Shown in pieces: positions 47,091 to 58,740 of a stretch of 64,000 bases of DNA (position 1 is the first letter of the stretch; each line of letters begins with the position of its first letter). This DNA comes from Hemibagrus wyckioides (lineage: Eukaryota > Chordata > Actinopteri > Siluriformes > Bagridae): NCBI RefSeq assembly GCF_019097595.1, contig NC_080717.1, positions 5,671,001 through 5,735,000 of the forward strand, in the 5' to 3' direction. The notes beneath the pieces are model-generated. The model searched no databases and was not told the DNA's origin. It saw only the letters and a list, made by a program, of their open reading frames with translations. The position numbers and the translations under genes are program-made.

Positions 47091-47450
47091 ATATTAAATT
47101 ATATATTTCAAAAAATCCTTTTCGGTGTGTGTTTTAGCCACATGGCTTTGGCCGCTTTCTCGTGTGGAGCTGTATTGATATTGTTCCCAGGAGCTACTAA
47201 GCCATTAAATAGTGTTAATTGGTGCAAATGCCTGATCAGATTGGCCATTGATTGTGACAGTGTCGATTATCTCTCAGATAAATGGAATCCTTTAATTCCC
47301 AGTTTCAGCCGGATACCGACCGCGCCGTCCGAGGCCATTAAAATCCTGTAGCAATTAAGGTATAACAGAGTAATTAGTGCCAAGATGGAGGAATGTAATT
47401 AATGTTTGTGGTATTATTACCTTGTTATCTCTATCTGTGCAGTGTCATTT
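47090..47450. promoter_or_regulatory. Candidate conserved element in ldb2 intron 1
   Basis: Repeat-free, with GTTAATTGGTGCAAATGCC, GGCCATTGATTGTGACAG, GATTATCTCTCAGATAAATG, CAATTAAGG and GTAATTAGTGCC. The 95-codon frame across it is probably accidental. The density of homeodomain and GATA-like sites is high for this window. Confidence 0.45.
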
Positions 47451-47640
47451 TTTATCGTAGGCACATACATTTCTATAGCTATAGATATATATATTTTTGT
47501 TTGTTTTCGTGATGTTACGTGATGACGCATCGTTATGGTCAAAAATTTTCATGAATGCGATATTCTAGGGATGTGTAATTTACTGGAGCTCAGTTTTCAC
47601 GAGTAAGGAAGGTTTTCTAGATGGGATCACTAGCTGACTG

Positions 47641-47673
47641 ATTGTGTGTGTGTGTGTGTATGTGTGTGTGTGT
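47641..47673. repeat. (GT)n microsatellite
   Basis: Two GT runs separated by one TATG. Confidence 0.9.
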
Positions 47674-49255
47674 TGACCCCAGTATTGGTAACATGTCTGT
47701 TCTGAGGGGATCAATGAGCTCTCGGAGTGTATTCTCTCCACCTGCTGACACCAGCTCTGGGCTGAAGTGGCGCAGCTCAAGTGCTCACGTCAATGGAGCT
47801 CCAAAGCAATATTGAGCTGTAAGGCCGCAGCAAAGCACTGCAATTCACACAGCACTGTTAGATACATAGATAGACGAGGGATTTCCTTTTTCACCGGTTT
47901 GAGTATACAAAGAACAGACTGAGAGGTTTGACTTAAGGGGTTTTGCGTTTCTTGTCCATGTTGCCTTTAAGCCCCGAATTTCTGACTCGGTTTCCAAGAG
48001 CTCAATGAATCAAAAATACTGTCTCGCATTTTGTTACCATTTCTAGTGTTTCCTGTGAGGTAAATAGTGTGGATTCGTACAAATTGATGATAGTTAGACT
48101 ATATGCTGAGTTTTCAGTCAGTCGGATTTGCTTGTCAGATGTCAAACAGCAATAAAAAGGACATTTTTGGGTTTTTCTGCCTGTAACATGCTTAAAATAG
48201 AAATATATTTCACCAAAACAACACAAATTGTCGATATTTAGTCTACATTCTGACCTCGCCTTGCCCTCTGCTTGCAAAGGTCACAGCCTGTTTAACAAAC
48301 ACTGATAAAAACAGTGCTTAATGTGACTAAAACCGGACTAGCTGATCAGAGTTAGACACCAAAAATCAATTCAGTTTGTAATGAGATAACCGTCCACCTC
48401 AATATCATTAAAAAAAGAGGGGATAATCTGTACAGATGACTGAGCAAAGTGTTTATAATCACCTAATAAAAGACATTAATAACAAGAAGTGTATTCAACA
48501 AAGCAGAGCTGAGGGAACGAATCAGTGATTATTTCTTCATCAGTGTTAGCAACAGAGATCTGTTGAGTGAAGAGGCTTGTGACTTTTACCTCAGGCGATG
48601 AGAGAGAGACTGATGATAATCGAAGTGAGAACTTGTTTATTAGTGTTAACAAAGATTGGTCAATAATGGTCAAAAAATGAGAGAAGACGAGGGTGTAGAT
48701 CTCTTAGCATCAACACAAGCAATATATAGTAGATGATGTTTTAGCTCTGCTTGAATCCCTCTCTGCTGGACGCTCTGGTATATAGAGCATTAAATAGACC
48801 CATAAAAAGTTTTCTCAAATTGTAATGAAGATCGTACTAAAAAATCAGCTCACGTCCCGAGTAAGCGATGATGACGTCCAGGTTTAGACATGAAAAGTCA
48901 CGAAAATTGCAACTCCTGTTCAGCCTATCGAGTTTCCCATTATAGCTAACGCACCCGTAGCTCCATGCCAAACACAGAACAGCATCATCATTAATAATCA
49001 AAGTATAACTGTATTATAAATGTATTAACCTCAGCTAATGGGGCAGACTGGAAGTCGAGCCTGATCGGAGGAAGTTTGCGGAGGAAAGAGCTGAGCTTGC
49101 ATACGGCACTCAGCGCAATCCGGATGGATCGAGATGCAGATTTGAAAGCGGTTCTTTCAGACAGTTTGACGCATGAGGAGTTTTTGGGGGGTAGACGGCG
49201 CTCCGTGTGACAGGCTGTGAGATGTTCGCTTTAAGCGTTCGGAAGAGGACGGACT
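47674..49255. other. Intron 1 segment, nothing recognised
   Basis: Unique sequence. Frames at 48002-48277 and 48476-48673 have no recognised homology. Confidence 0.4.
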
Positions 49256-49267
49256 CCCAGAAATCCT

Positions 49268-49358
49268 ACAGAGAGAGAGAGAGAGAGAGAGAGTTGAATT
49301 TGAAGCTGTGCCAGCTCTCCAGAGACCAAGTAAAGAAAGTATATAGAGAGAGAGAGAC

Positions 49359-49389
<31 letters not shown>

Positions 49390-49655
49390 GAGAGACATAC
49401 AGAGAGAGAGACAGAGAAAGGGAGACAGACAGACAGAGAGAGAGTGCGAGACAGAGAGAGAAAGAAAGAGACAGACAGAGAGAGACAGAAAGCAAGAGAC
49501 AGAGAAAGAGAGCAAGAGAGACAGAGACAGACAGAGAGAGAGAGAAAGCGAGAGACAGAGAAAGAGAGCAAGAGAGGCAGAGACAGACAGAGAGAGAGAG
49601 AAAGCGAGAGACAGAGAGAGAGCAAGAGACAGAGAGAGAGAGAGACAGAGAGAAA
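49268..49655. repeat. GA/GACA purine array
   Basis: (GA)n is mixed with (GACA)n and AAGCGAGAGACAGAGAAAGA-type units; the unit GAGCAAGAGAGACAGAGAC recurs. The 153-193-codon frames on both strands are low-complexity artefacts. Confidence 0.95.
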
Positions 49656-49877
49656 GTTTGGTTCCTGAGATCCGATGTGATCCACTGGTCAAGATTAGGG
49701 TAATGATGATATCGATATTCTGATAAACTAAGCAACAATCTACAATGTTTTTTAGATATTGAGAATATTGTTTTATATTTTTATTAAGAAATAAAATCCA
49801 GACTGGATCTGTAATTGGAACAGATGGTTTAAATGTAGTTGTTGTAAAGGGTTTTAATTGCAGATGTTTCACATTTG

Positions 49878-49937
49878 AAATATTCTTAAATATGTATTTT
49901 TATTTATTTTATTACAAATAAATGCACTTTTTAACTG

Positions 49938-49989
<52 letters not shown>

Positions 49990-50058
49990 TTTTTTTAGAG
50001 TTATAAAATGCATTTATTTGTAATAAAATAAATAAAAATACATATTGAAGAATATTTT
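49878..50058. repeat. Perfect 36-bp inverted repeat flanking a (TA)n tract
   Basis: 49891-49926 and 50009-50044 are exact reverse complements over 36 bp; flanking bases extend the pairing with a few mismatches. The 82-bp loop is mostly TA. It could extrude as a hairpin or cruciform, or be a small fold-back insertion. Confidence 0.9.
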
Positions 50059-50399
50059 AAAATATGAATAATATTTTATAATAATTGATAATAAAATGAA
50101 TTTTTTTTTTTATTTATTCATGAAATATCTTTAATAATCATGATGTGATGTTTTTGCCATTTCACATATCCGTAGTCTAGAATCATGTGTACACACACTT
50201 TATGTTCAGAATTCATCGGTATGACACGCTGTCACGCAATATTCGCTCACACACACACACACACACACATCAGTATCTGTACAGAATAAAGGAATTAGCA
50301 GATTAGCAGACATACACAGCTGCTTGTTTAGGATTTAGGATTAGCCAGGTGTGTGACCTATCTGTGTGCATGTGAGAGTACGCTGACTATCGGCTAAAG

Positions 50400-51060
50400 A
50401 TTTTATAAATACCGATCTTCATTCCTTAACAGAGTACAGAAGAGAGCCGTGTTCATTCTCAACAACGTTCCCTAGACCTAATTCTAGTTCAGGCATGTTC
50501 TTTAGGTCTTCTACTTGTTCTTCATGATTTTCAGACCTGGTTCTTTCCCATGATTTGTTATTTTTCATCACCCTTGTTCTCCATACCTTCTGCTCAAGAC
50601 TCCACTCATATACAGCCATGTTCTCCAGACTTTATGATGTTATTTTCCACCAATATTCCACTGGCCTTGTTTTGTCATCCTGGTTGTTCTCCTGAGTCAT
50701 GTTCCAGACTTCATTCTAATTAAGCCGTGTTCTCTAGACCTCGCTGTGGTTTAATCATATTCTCCAAAATCCATCATTTTCGAACCCTGTCATCGTTCAC
50801 CACTCATTCTTATTCTGCTGGTGTTGTTCTTCTTTTGCCACGTTCATCATCTCTCATGTTTTCCATACCTTCTTCCATTCTGCCTTATTCATGTTCTTCA
50901 CGCCTTGTTCTTTTCGAATGGTAATCTCGATTAGTCCCCTTGATTGTGCTGCGGTTCCTCCATCTTCAGTCATGCTCTCCGGTCCTTGTTTTTTGTTCAT
51001 CCGTGCTTTCCATACTGTTGCCCATTTTCTCATTCTTTCGCTCTTCCGTTATGTTCGAAA
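50400..51060. repeat. Decayed pyrimidine-rich minisatellite (CATGTTCTCCAGAC-like units)
   Basis: Units of about 35-45 bp share TTCTCCAGACCTT/TTCTAG and CATGTTC motifs (for example 50487, 50573, 50618, 50695, 50729, 50753, 50850, 50888). They have drifted strongly. Frames at 50727-51172 are artefacts. Confidence 0.6.
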
Positions 51061-51099
51061 GCAACGATTCTCTATTTTAACCAGCAGCAGATGGGCTGC

Positions 51100-51437
51100 G
51101 CTCCTCTCGTTTCCTGGAGCTCAGGGTCACAGTGATCACGGAGTCTCAGAGGTCAGCTTCAACGGGGCGTGATGATACACAAAGCCGGCAGCACTAATAG
51201 TTGACATCTGCTCGATCGTCCAAGAGCCGTCAAAACAATGTCAGCAGAAATCAGATTCCTGTCAGTCAGAGCAGGTCAGGGAACTTGATGTTGAAACAGT
51301 GCAGATGATTACGGCTGGAGCGAAGGAGCGGTATTCGTGTGAAAGTTAATCTGTCTCACTCAGTTCTGGAGTCAGTTTCTTGACTCCAGCCGGACCTTTC
51401 CGGATATCTCTGAGATCTTTTGGCATTTGGATTTATA
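51100..51437. other. Intron 1 segment before the SINE
   Basis: Balanced unique sequence at 51110-51360, possibly regulatory. No coding frame was recognised. Confidence 0.35.
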
Positions 51438-51794
51438 AACTATGCCTGTGCAGCCCGGTGGTTTAGTGGTTAGCGCTGGTGTCTCACAGCAAGAAGGTCC
51501 TAGGTTCGACTCCCGGGTTCGAACAGGTAGGGGCCTTTCTGTGTGGAGTTTGCATGTTCTCCCCGTGCCTGTGTGGGGGTACTCCGAGTTTCCTCCCACA
51601 GTCCAAAAACATATACATTAGGTTGATTGGTAATACTAAATTGCCTGTCTGTCTATGTGTGGCCCTGTGATGGACTGGTGACCTTTCCAGGGTGTACCCC
51701 TGCCTTTTGCCCAATGTGTGCTGGGACAGGCTCCAGCAGATCCCCGTGATCCTAATTAGGAATAAAGTGGGTATAGACAATGGATGGAACTATG
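51438..51794 (+). mobile_element. tRNA-headed SINE, near full length, with target-site duplication
   Basis: AACTATG flanks the element (51438-51444 and 51788-51794). The head has an A-box-like GGTTTAGTGGTTAGCGC and a B-box-like GGTTCGACTCCCGG. Then come GTTTGCATGTTCTCCCCGTG, GTTTCCTCCCACAGTCC, GATGGACTGGTGACC, AGGCTCCAGCAGATCC, AATTAGGAATAAAG and an ATGGATGG end. It lies about 385 bp before ldb2 exon 2. Some frames in it are artefacts. Confidence 0.92.
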
Positions 51795-52178
51795 GGCGTT
51801 TTCTGAATGAGAGTATGTTTGCTCCGAACATGTCCAAAATTTCTGAAAGATTTTTAATTATTTTTAATATTTTTTTAATCATATAAGCACCACTTTCGAC
51901 TAAATATCTCTACTTGCACATTTATGCTGTTCAGTGTGTTCAAATCCATATAGCTGCTTTATCTTATATGCCACTGATGTGGGTGGTTCTCTTCTTCATC
52001 CACAACTGGCACTAATTAGGTCATTCAAAAAAGCTTTATCAAAAGCATTTGAAATCCTCTTGACTGAGACCTGACTGCTCTTTTTTTTTTTGCTTTCTTT
52101 TCTGTAACCGTTTCTTGTTGAAGAGTAGGTCATTCCGGGGTAATTAGCTCTCGTTAATTAACCGCGTTTCCCTCTCAG
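51795..52178. other. Intron 1 end and exon 2 acceptor region
   Basis: T-rich DNA at 52079-52105 and GCTCTCGTTAATTAACCGC (possible branch region) precede TTTCCCTCTCAG. No other feature was seen. Confidence 0.6.
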
Positions 52179-52281
52179 GAGAGCGACAATCTGTGGTGGG
52201 ACGCCTTCGCTACCGAGTTCTTTGAGGAGGACGCCACGCTGACCCTCTCCTTCTGCCTGGAGGATGGACCAAAGAGATACA
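52179..52281 (+). CDS. ldb2: ldb2 exon 2
   Basis: This exon continues ldb2 in phase 0 from exon 1. It follows a cctctcag acceptor ending at 52178 and encodes 34 codons plus one base. The peptide contains NLWWDAFATEFFEEDATL and LSFCLEDGPKRY, near-identical to the LDB family N-terminal dimerisation domain; Glu replaces Asp at the first residue and in the EED triplet. The exon ends one base into a codon (phase 1) at the donor gtaagg at 52282. An A-initial codon completed by the next exon would give the family-typical Thr. Read-through into the intron meets a stop about ten codons on. The next family exon (encoding the IGRTLIPRYF-type segment) was not found to 64000, so intron 2 exceeds 11.7 kb. 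Long introns are normal for this locus in vertebrates. Confidence 0.95.
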
Positions 52282-52775
52282 GTAAGGAATCAGTTCAGAT
52301 TCTAAAACATTAATCACCCGATGAAGACGTTTGCAGTCTAAAAGACAATATAATCGGGACCATGGAGCAACACTTGAGGCTTTGTATACATGATTAAATA
52401 GTGTATGTTGTTGCAAATCTGACAACAAGAAAATATCAATACCGTATGCTATCAACTAAAGGGTTCTGAAACATTTGTATTTTCATTTCATTTGACCCCA
52501 GGCTGTTTTAGCTGTATAAAACACATAAAAATATATTGTTCTGCTTTGGTTGTTTTGAGTAATATTGAGGTCACTATTACAATCTTCAAGAACATCCTTC
52601 TGCTTTAGGGCCCTAACCTAACATAAACATACCTGAGGTATTGCGAGGAGCACTGAGAGTTCACACGATATGGTGGAGGAAAAAGACCCCTAGGAAAAAG
52701 TTTTTGCTGTCCTTGATAACAGAAATGTCAAAAATAACAAAAATCTATACTTTAAAAAATTATTAACATGTACAT

Positions 52776-52806
52776 TTACATTTTCGGCATTTGGCCAGCG
52801 CAACTT
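52776..52806 (-). mobile_element. Short SINE tail fragment
   Basis: ACATTTACATTTTCGGCATT and TTGGCCAGCGCAAC resemble the SINE tail. The fragment is about 30 bp long and of low weight. Confidence 0.35.
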
Positions 52807-52874
52807 TAAATTTATCTCATTTTCTCTAATAAAATTAAACCATTAAAAAAGATGGGATGAAGAAAAAGAAGAAT

Positions 52875-53495
52875 GGGGTGGGTTGGGATTATATTTTATT
52901 TAAAAAGCTATTTAAGTATGCAACAAAGAAACATAAAAGTTAAATGTTACAATAAATTAAAAAAGAAATAAGATCAATCTAAACGTTAAATGTTAAAATA
53001 AATGTTAAAATAAATAAAAAAAAGAAGAAGTTAAATCTAACTGTTAAATGTTAAAATAAATCTAGAAGTAAATTAAAAATTGAATAAGATAAATATAATT
53101 GTTAAATGTTAAAATAAATGTTTAAATAAATTTAAAAAATAAATAAGTTAAATATAAATGTTTAATGTTAAATAAATGTTTAAATAAATTAAAAAATTAA
53201 TAAGTTAAATATAAATGTTAACATAAATCTTAAAATAAATTTGAAAAAAAAGTTAAATCTAAATGTTTAATGTTGAAATAAATCTTAACATAAATGACAA
53301 AAGAAAAGTTAAATATACATGTTAAATGTTAAAAGAAATTTAAAAAGAAATACGTTAAATATAAATGTTAAATGTTAAAATAAATCTTACAATAAATGAA
53401 AAAAAAAGTTAAATATAAATGTTAAATGTTAAAATAAATCTTACAGTAAATGAAAAAAAAAGTTAAATATAAATGTTAAATGTAAAAATAAATCT
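52875..53495. repeat. AT-rich tandem array of about 50-60 bp units
   Basis: The ordered motif TTAAATATAAATGTTAAATG - TTAAAATAAATCTTA - AATAAATGAAAAAAA recurs about ten times, most regular at 53330-53490. Confidence 0.88.
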
Positions 53496-53889
53496 CTACT
53501 TTTGAGATGTCATGCATATCAGCGGTACTAAGTAGCTGGCTCACGGTTTGTATGTTGATTCATTTAAAATGCTTAAGTAATATTTTAAATGCAAATGCTT
53601 GTATATACAGTCGAACTCATTTAAAGGTAAGTGATACTTCGTTTATTTCTGATGTGTTCATGTCACGTCACATCGTTAAACTGGGAAGAAACAACGGAGA
53701 TGAGAAGACTACTGCTAAGTTAAGAAAATTGTGAATTTCAAGTCAAAGGGGTGATTTATTTTGCCGTTTATTGGCTGTAGGAAGCTGCAGGCTTTAGAAG
53801 GCAGCATGAGCAGTGTGTAAACTGGACATTTCCGCGTCGTAACACTTCTCTTCTTGGAAATGATAGATTATTGTGTTTTAGCACTTAAT
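53496..53889. other. Intron 2 segment, nothing recognised
   Basis: Unique sequence. A 75-codon frame has no recognised homology. Confidence 0.4.
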
Positions 53890-54180
53890 GGTGCCGAATC
53901 GATCAAATCTGATTGGTCAGGTGTGGATAGTGTTCTATATGACATCAGCTTTGTATACACGGGTTTGTTCCAATAGGCGGTCGTTTCTATAGCAACATCA
54001 GATACTGTAAACGCTCGACATAACCTACAGCTCATAGTAAAAAATATATATACGTGTCGTTATTTACCTACGGACATGGTAAAGTTTTCCTCGAGGAGAT
54101 GTTCACTTAACATTTATGTAAGGAGTCTCCAGTGTCAGAACTTTGCAAAAGGTTTTCTGTAGGCTTGTCGATCCTCGTTC
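53890..54180. repeat. Dispersed GGAGTCTCCAG repeat, copy 4 (longest)
   Basis: TTAACATTTATGTAAGGAGT at about 54110 is followed by CTCCAGTGTCAGAACTTTG. The upstream 200 bp look like the body of the same dispersed element, remembered only loosely from catfish-type sequences. Confidence 0.45.
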
Positions 54181-54436
54181 CTCGTATATGAATCAAGTGA
54201 ATATAAATAATTTTTAACGAACGGATCTCGGTTGTGGACTGTTGGACCACAGTGTACATTCCTAATGCTATGACTTGCTCCAGTTCCAGATGTCAGGCTT
54301 AAGCGTTGATAAGCCGGATGAGTAAACTATGAATAAATGCATTGTTTGTCCCAAAGCTCTGTGGCACCTCAGTGGATCTTTTGCGGTTTTATCCTGAGGT
54401 TCATCCCAAATGCCTAGCTTATTTTCTGTTTTTCTT

Positions 54437-54438
54437 TT

Positions 54439-54484
<46 letters not shown>
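54437..54484. repeat. (CT)n microsatellite
   Basis: About 22 CT units. Confidence 0.95.
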
Positions 54485-54486
<2 letters not shown>

Positions 54487-54984
54487 GATTTGAGCAGTGC
54501 TGTCTGTCCTCGCCGAGTCCTGGGCCTTTGCTTATTCGTGCAGAACGGCTCGCTTGTTGGAATGAGAGAAGCGACTGAAACTCTGATTCGTTTGCAGCCT
54601 CTCATCCCTTCCCCCAGTCTCTGTGCTGCTGATTTATTCAGCAATACATGTTTTTATTAGGCAAGCACGCGGTGTGGTTAAACAACTGTTTTCTCAGATT
54701 TGCTTTAAGAAACTTATCTGATCAGCCAAGTAATGGCAATCTCGTACAGTTTGCTTTAATTACTCTTTTAATAGAAGCAGATTTTAATAGATTTTTGATG
54801 AGGTGCAGTTTATTACCAAAACTTATCACGAGTTCAACTCCTCGATGATGCCACAGCCATTTAGTGGACGGATACTGTTCCTCTCTTCCTGCCGATTAGC
54901 CAGTCGTGTGCTTCTGTGAGCGAGGGTATGCGGAAGAGGGCGGACTGCGCTTTCCTCTGAGTGTGTCAAGCAGCTTGAAAAATT
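54485..54984. other. Intron 2 segment, nothing recognised
   Basis: Unique sequence up to the Tc1-derived element. Confidence 0.4.
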
Positions 54985-55539
<555 letters not shown>

Positions 55540-56375
55540 TAGAAATTAGAAATGTGCAAAAAGTTCACTAGTATAGCACTGATGACTTTTGAACAGTGTG
55601 GGCTAGATATTTTGAGCAGCTGTGACCATCAGGATGTTAGTTGTTGTTATAAACCGGTTAGCTTTCAGCATCTATGAAGCAGTAAAGTCAGTGAGCTGTA
55701 CAGGACTGACAGAAATATTCTTCAACTGATTAACGCTAGATATTCATAGCCCAGTTTGCTTAGCTGGTGTCTTCATCGTGATTTAGGATCTCGTTCTGTA
55801 GCAAAGGGCAGTGCTAATTCACACACACACACACACCCAAAAACACCTCCAGCCCCACACACACACACACACACATACACAAACATGCGGCGGTTTTGTT
55901 TTCCAGGCTTTAAAAAGCCTATGGTGCGTCGAAGGGAACGAAAACCATCAAAGACGGAGAACTGCATCACGAAGCACAAGCGGCGACTCGAAAGCTGCTC
56001 ATTAAAACACACTCACTCTTCTGTTTTTTTTTTCTCATCCACAGAACGCTAGGCTTTTAAATACAGAAATAACATGAGTAAATTAAACAGAGTTCATTTC
56101 AGCTTCATTATTTTGTTTCTCGTTTTATTTATATATATATACGCTTTTTATTTTACAGACGCTACACCTGTAATCTAAAGTCACAAAAAAATTGAATTTG
56201 TGGGGAAAGAAATGACACCGCTTCTATAGGGCCCCAGATATAGGAAGTTGGTAGATGGAGATGAATTTCTCTCATCCGCTGCAGGTTTGTGATATATGGA
56301 TGTGGTGCATGATGGGAAAAGAGGCTCGGCCCAAGAGCAGGTCCACATCTCAGTTGAGCTATGACTCATCTTTCC
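55540..56375. other. Intron 2 segment with (CA)n runs
   Basis: (CA)n at 55820-55838 and 55856-55876. No gene was recognised; frames here include CA-coded His/Thr runs. Confidence 0.5.
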
Positions 56376-56379
56376 TGGC

Positions 56380-56414
56380 ATGCTCGCTCTCTCCCGCTCT
56401 CTCTCTCTCTTTCT

Positions 56415-56445
<31 letters not shown>

Positions 56446-56490
56446 ACACACATTCTCTCTCTCTTCCCTTTTCTCTCTCTCTCACACACA

Positions 56491-56531
<41 letters not shown>

Positions 56532-56925
56532 TCTCTGTCCTGCTTTCCCGTTCTCTCACTCTCGTTCTCTCTATCTGGCTTGCTCTCCCTCTCTCACTTG
56601 CTTTCTCTCTCTCTCTCCTTCCCTCTCTCTTGCTTTCTCTCCTTCTCTTTCTCTTGCTTTCTCTCTCCTTCTCCCACTCTCGTTCTCATACTCATTCTCT
56701 TGCGCTCTCTCTCTCTCTCTCTCTCCCTCCCCTTCTCTTTATTGCTTTCTATCTTTCTCTCTCTCTCTCACCTTCTCTCACACTCGTTCTCTCTTTCTTG
56801 CTTTATCTCTCCCTCATTCTCTGACTCTCATTCTCTCCCTCTTGCTCTCTCTCTCTACTTCTCTCTTGCTCTCATTTTAACTCTTCTATTTCTGTTCCTC
56901 TTTCTGTGTGTGTGTGCTTATTTTC
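56380..56925. repeat. CT-rich array with (CA)n inserts
   Basis: (CT)n, TTGCTTTCTCTC and CTCATTCTC units with CA runs at 56414-56452 and 56483-56492. Frames up to 209 codons are low-complexity artefacts. Confidence 0.93.
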
Positions 56926-57470
56926 CTAATACTTCATATTTATCTCAAAAAAATGAAAGCATTGATCAGAACGATCAGAACATTTGCTAATATTATATTT
57001 TCTTATATTATGTTTAATAAATGACTCACTCGTTGGTTCGCTGTTATAGAAAAATAATCAAATACTGTGAAGACACCGGCTTAACGTTATGATCATAATG
57101 GCGATTATTTTCCTATAAAAGTATTCCACTTGTATCAGAGCAATTTGCCAGACATTAGCTTTTTCTATAGTGTAAAGGACACGTTATACCTGTCACACAT
57201 TTAATGTCCGTGAACCAAGCTATATCCGGTCATCGCTTATATTCTAGCAGCTATAAACGACATTCCCCTCAGCAGAAGACGTCCTATACCTTCATTTCTA
57301 TGCTGACTAACTTAAACATAAAATATATTGACTAGAATATAGTGTTGCTGTGTAAATATTGATATAATCGTTACACTGAGCAGCTAAAGCACTAAATATA
57401 TTACCTAAACTAGCTAGCACAAACTTTTCTAACAATTTGCACAATTCTGTTTATATGTTCCGAATGTTAA
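56926..57470. other. Intron 2 segment, nothing recognised
   Basis: AT-rich unique sequence. Confidence 0.4.
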
Positions 57471-57475
57471 TGTGA

Positions 57476-57565
57476 GATTGGATTGGATTGGATTTATTGT
57501 CATTGCACATGGATACAAGGCAACGAAGTGCAGTTAGCATCTAACCAGAAGTGCAAAGCAGTAGT
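57476..57565. repeat. Dispersed repeat fragment (GATTGGATTTATTGTCATTG)
   Basis: TTTATTGTCATTGCACATGG, ACAAGGCAACGAAGTGCAG and TAGCATCTAACCAGAAGTGC match, from memory, a common fish dispersed repeat. Ends are not defined. Confidence 0.45.
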
Positions 57566-57904
57566 GAATTATAGACATCTGTATTCCTTTATAAACAAGA
57601 CATCAAATGAAATCCAATCCAGATCAGACGGATTTGATAGCTAGAACATAATTCTAGAACATAAAAAGGGTTGTTTTTTTTTTTTTTTTACGTATTTCAT
57701 TCTGAAATCTGAAGGAAATGTAAGAGGATGTTACTGACGTCGTCTTTTAATTTCCTACTCGGATTGAGCTGTTCAGTTTTTATTTCTGACATCATTAAGG
57801 GAGGTTATTAGCAAGGATCAGAAACGTTACAGAGAACCAAAAGGAAACCAGGAAACAAACCTACATTTTTATTGACCAGAATTGAAAAGGAGTCAAAAAT
57901 GTTT

Positions 57905-58435
57905 TCTGAGTGAAAATCTTCTTCTTCTTCTTTGGGCTTTTCGCTTCAGGGGTCTCCACAGCGAATCATCTCTCTCCACCTATCCCTATCTTCTGCATCC
58001 TCAACACTTGCACCCACTAGCTTCATATCCTCATTGATTCCATCCATATACCTCCTCTTTGGCCTTCCCCTTTGCCTCTTGCCTGGCAGCTCCATGTCCA
58101 ACATTCTCCTACTCACTCTCCCTCCTCTGGACATGTCCAAACCATCTTAATCTGTCCTCCCTAACTTTGTCCCCCAAACGTCCAACATGAGCCGTCCCTC
58201 TGATGTACTCGTTCCTAATCCTGTCCAACCGTGTCACTCCCAAAGAGAACCTCAACATCTTCAGCTCTGCCTCCTGTCTCTTCCTCAGTGACACCGTCTC
58301 TACTTCCAGACCTCCACCGGGATGTCTTCAGGATCAGCTGCCTTTCCACTTTTCATCCCCTTCAAAGCCTTCCTGACTTCATCCTTTCTAATCATATCTT
58401 CAGTTCACACCTCACTAAAGAAAACAAAGCTTAAA
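57905..58435 (-). mobile_element. LINE 3' end (reverse transcriptase C-terminus, broken)
   Basis: The minus strand encodes the C-terminal region of a non-LTR retrotransposon protein: LDRIRNEYIRGTAHVGRLGD, KVREDRLRWFGHVQRR, then in a shifted frame RRMLDMELPGKRQRGRPKRR and EDRDRWREMIRCGDP. A frameshift near 58110-58140 separates the parts. A (GAAGAA)n tail at the 57.91 kb edge marks the 3' end. The clade may be RTE/Rex3-like, but this is uncertain. The polymerase core is absent, so this is a dead 5'-truncated copy. Confidence 0.85.
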
Positions 58436-58567
58436 CGTTTCCCCATAGGATTGAAATCCTGTCCAAAATTAATGCTTGGTTTTACTGATCGCTGTCATGA
58501 AGATCCTGTGCTCCTTGCACACTTATCCTCGGAAATTCATGCGGCATGCCTGTCTGGTGTGATTTTA

Positions 58568-58716
58568 TTTACATTTATGGGCAGACGCAGTATCTCTCAT
58601 TTTATACAAATAATTAAAGATTAAGGGCCTTGCTCAGGGGCCCAGCTTTTGGTGAACCTGGGAACCTTCTGATCAGTATTCCAACACCTTAACCACTAAG
58701 TTGCTACCACATCCCC
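58568..58716 (-). mobile_element. tRNA-derived SINE, copy 2 (3' tail to head)
   Basis: On the minus strand it shows the same TAGTGGTTAAG A-box region, CAGAAGGTTCCCAGGTTC B-box region and GAGCAAGGCCCTTAA block as copy 1. It lies 25 bp from copy 3 in the same orientation. Confidence 0.75.
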
Positions 58717-58740
58717 TAGCTAAAATATTGGAGGCAGTAT

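Larger units (their letters stand above)
32793..52178 (+). other. ldb2: ldb2 intron 1 (19,386 bp)
   Basis: The boundaries are gtgagt at the 5' end and cctctcag at the 3' end. A TTAAT-rich stretch and a short pyrimidine tract precede the acceptor. The intron contains candidate regulatory islands, Tc1-derived and SINE insertions and many microsatellites, listed separately. No internal coding exon of a second gene was recognised on either strand. Confidence 0.9.

Noticed and set aside
49157..49872. Open frames of 139-213 codons on both strands
   Set aside because: GA/GACA array; Leu/Ser on one strand and Arg/Glu on the other reflect dinucleotide content.
56255..56990. Three overlapping 166-209 codon frames
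   Set aside because: CT and CA microsatellite translation.
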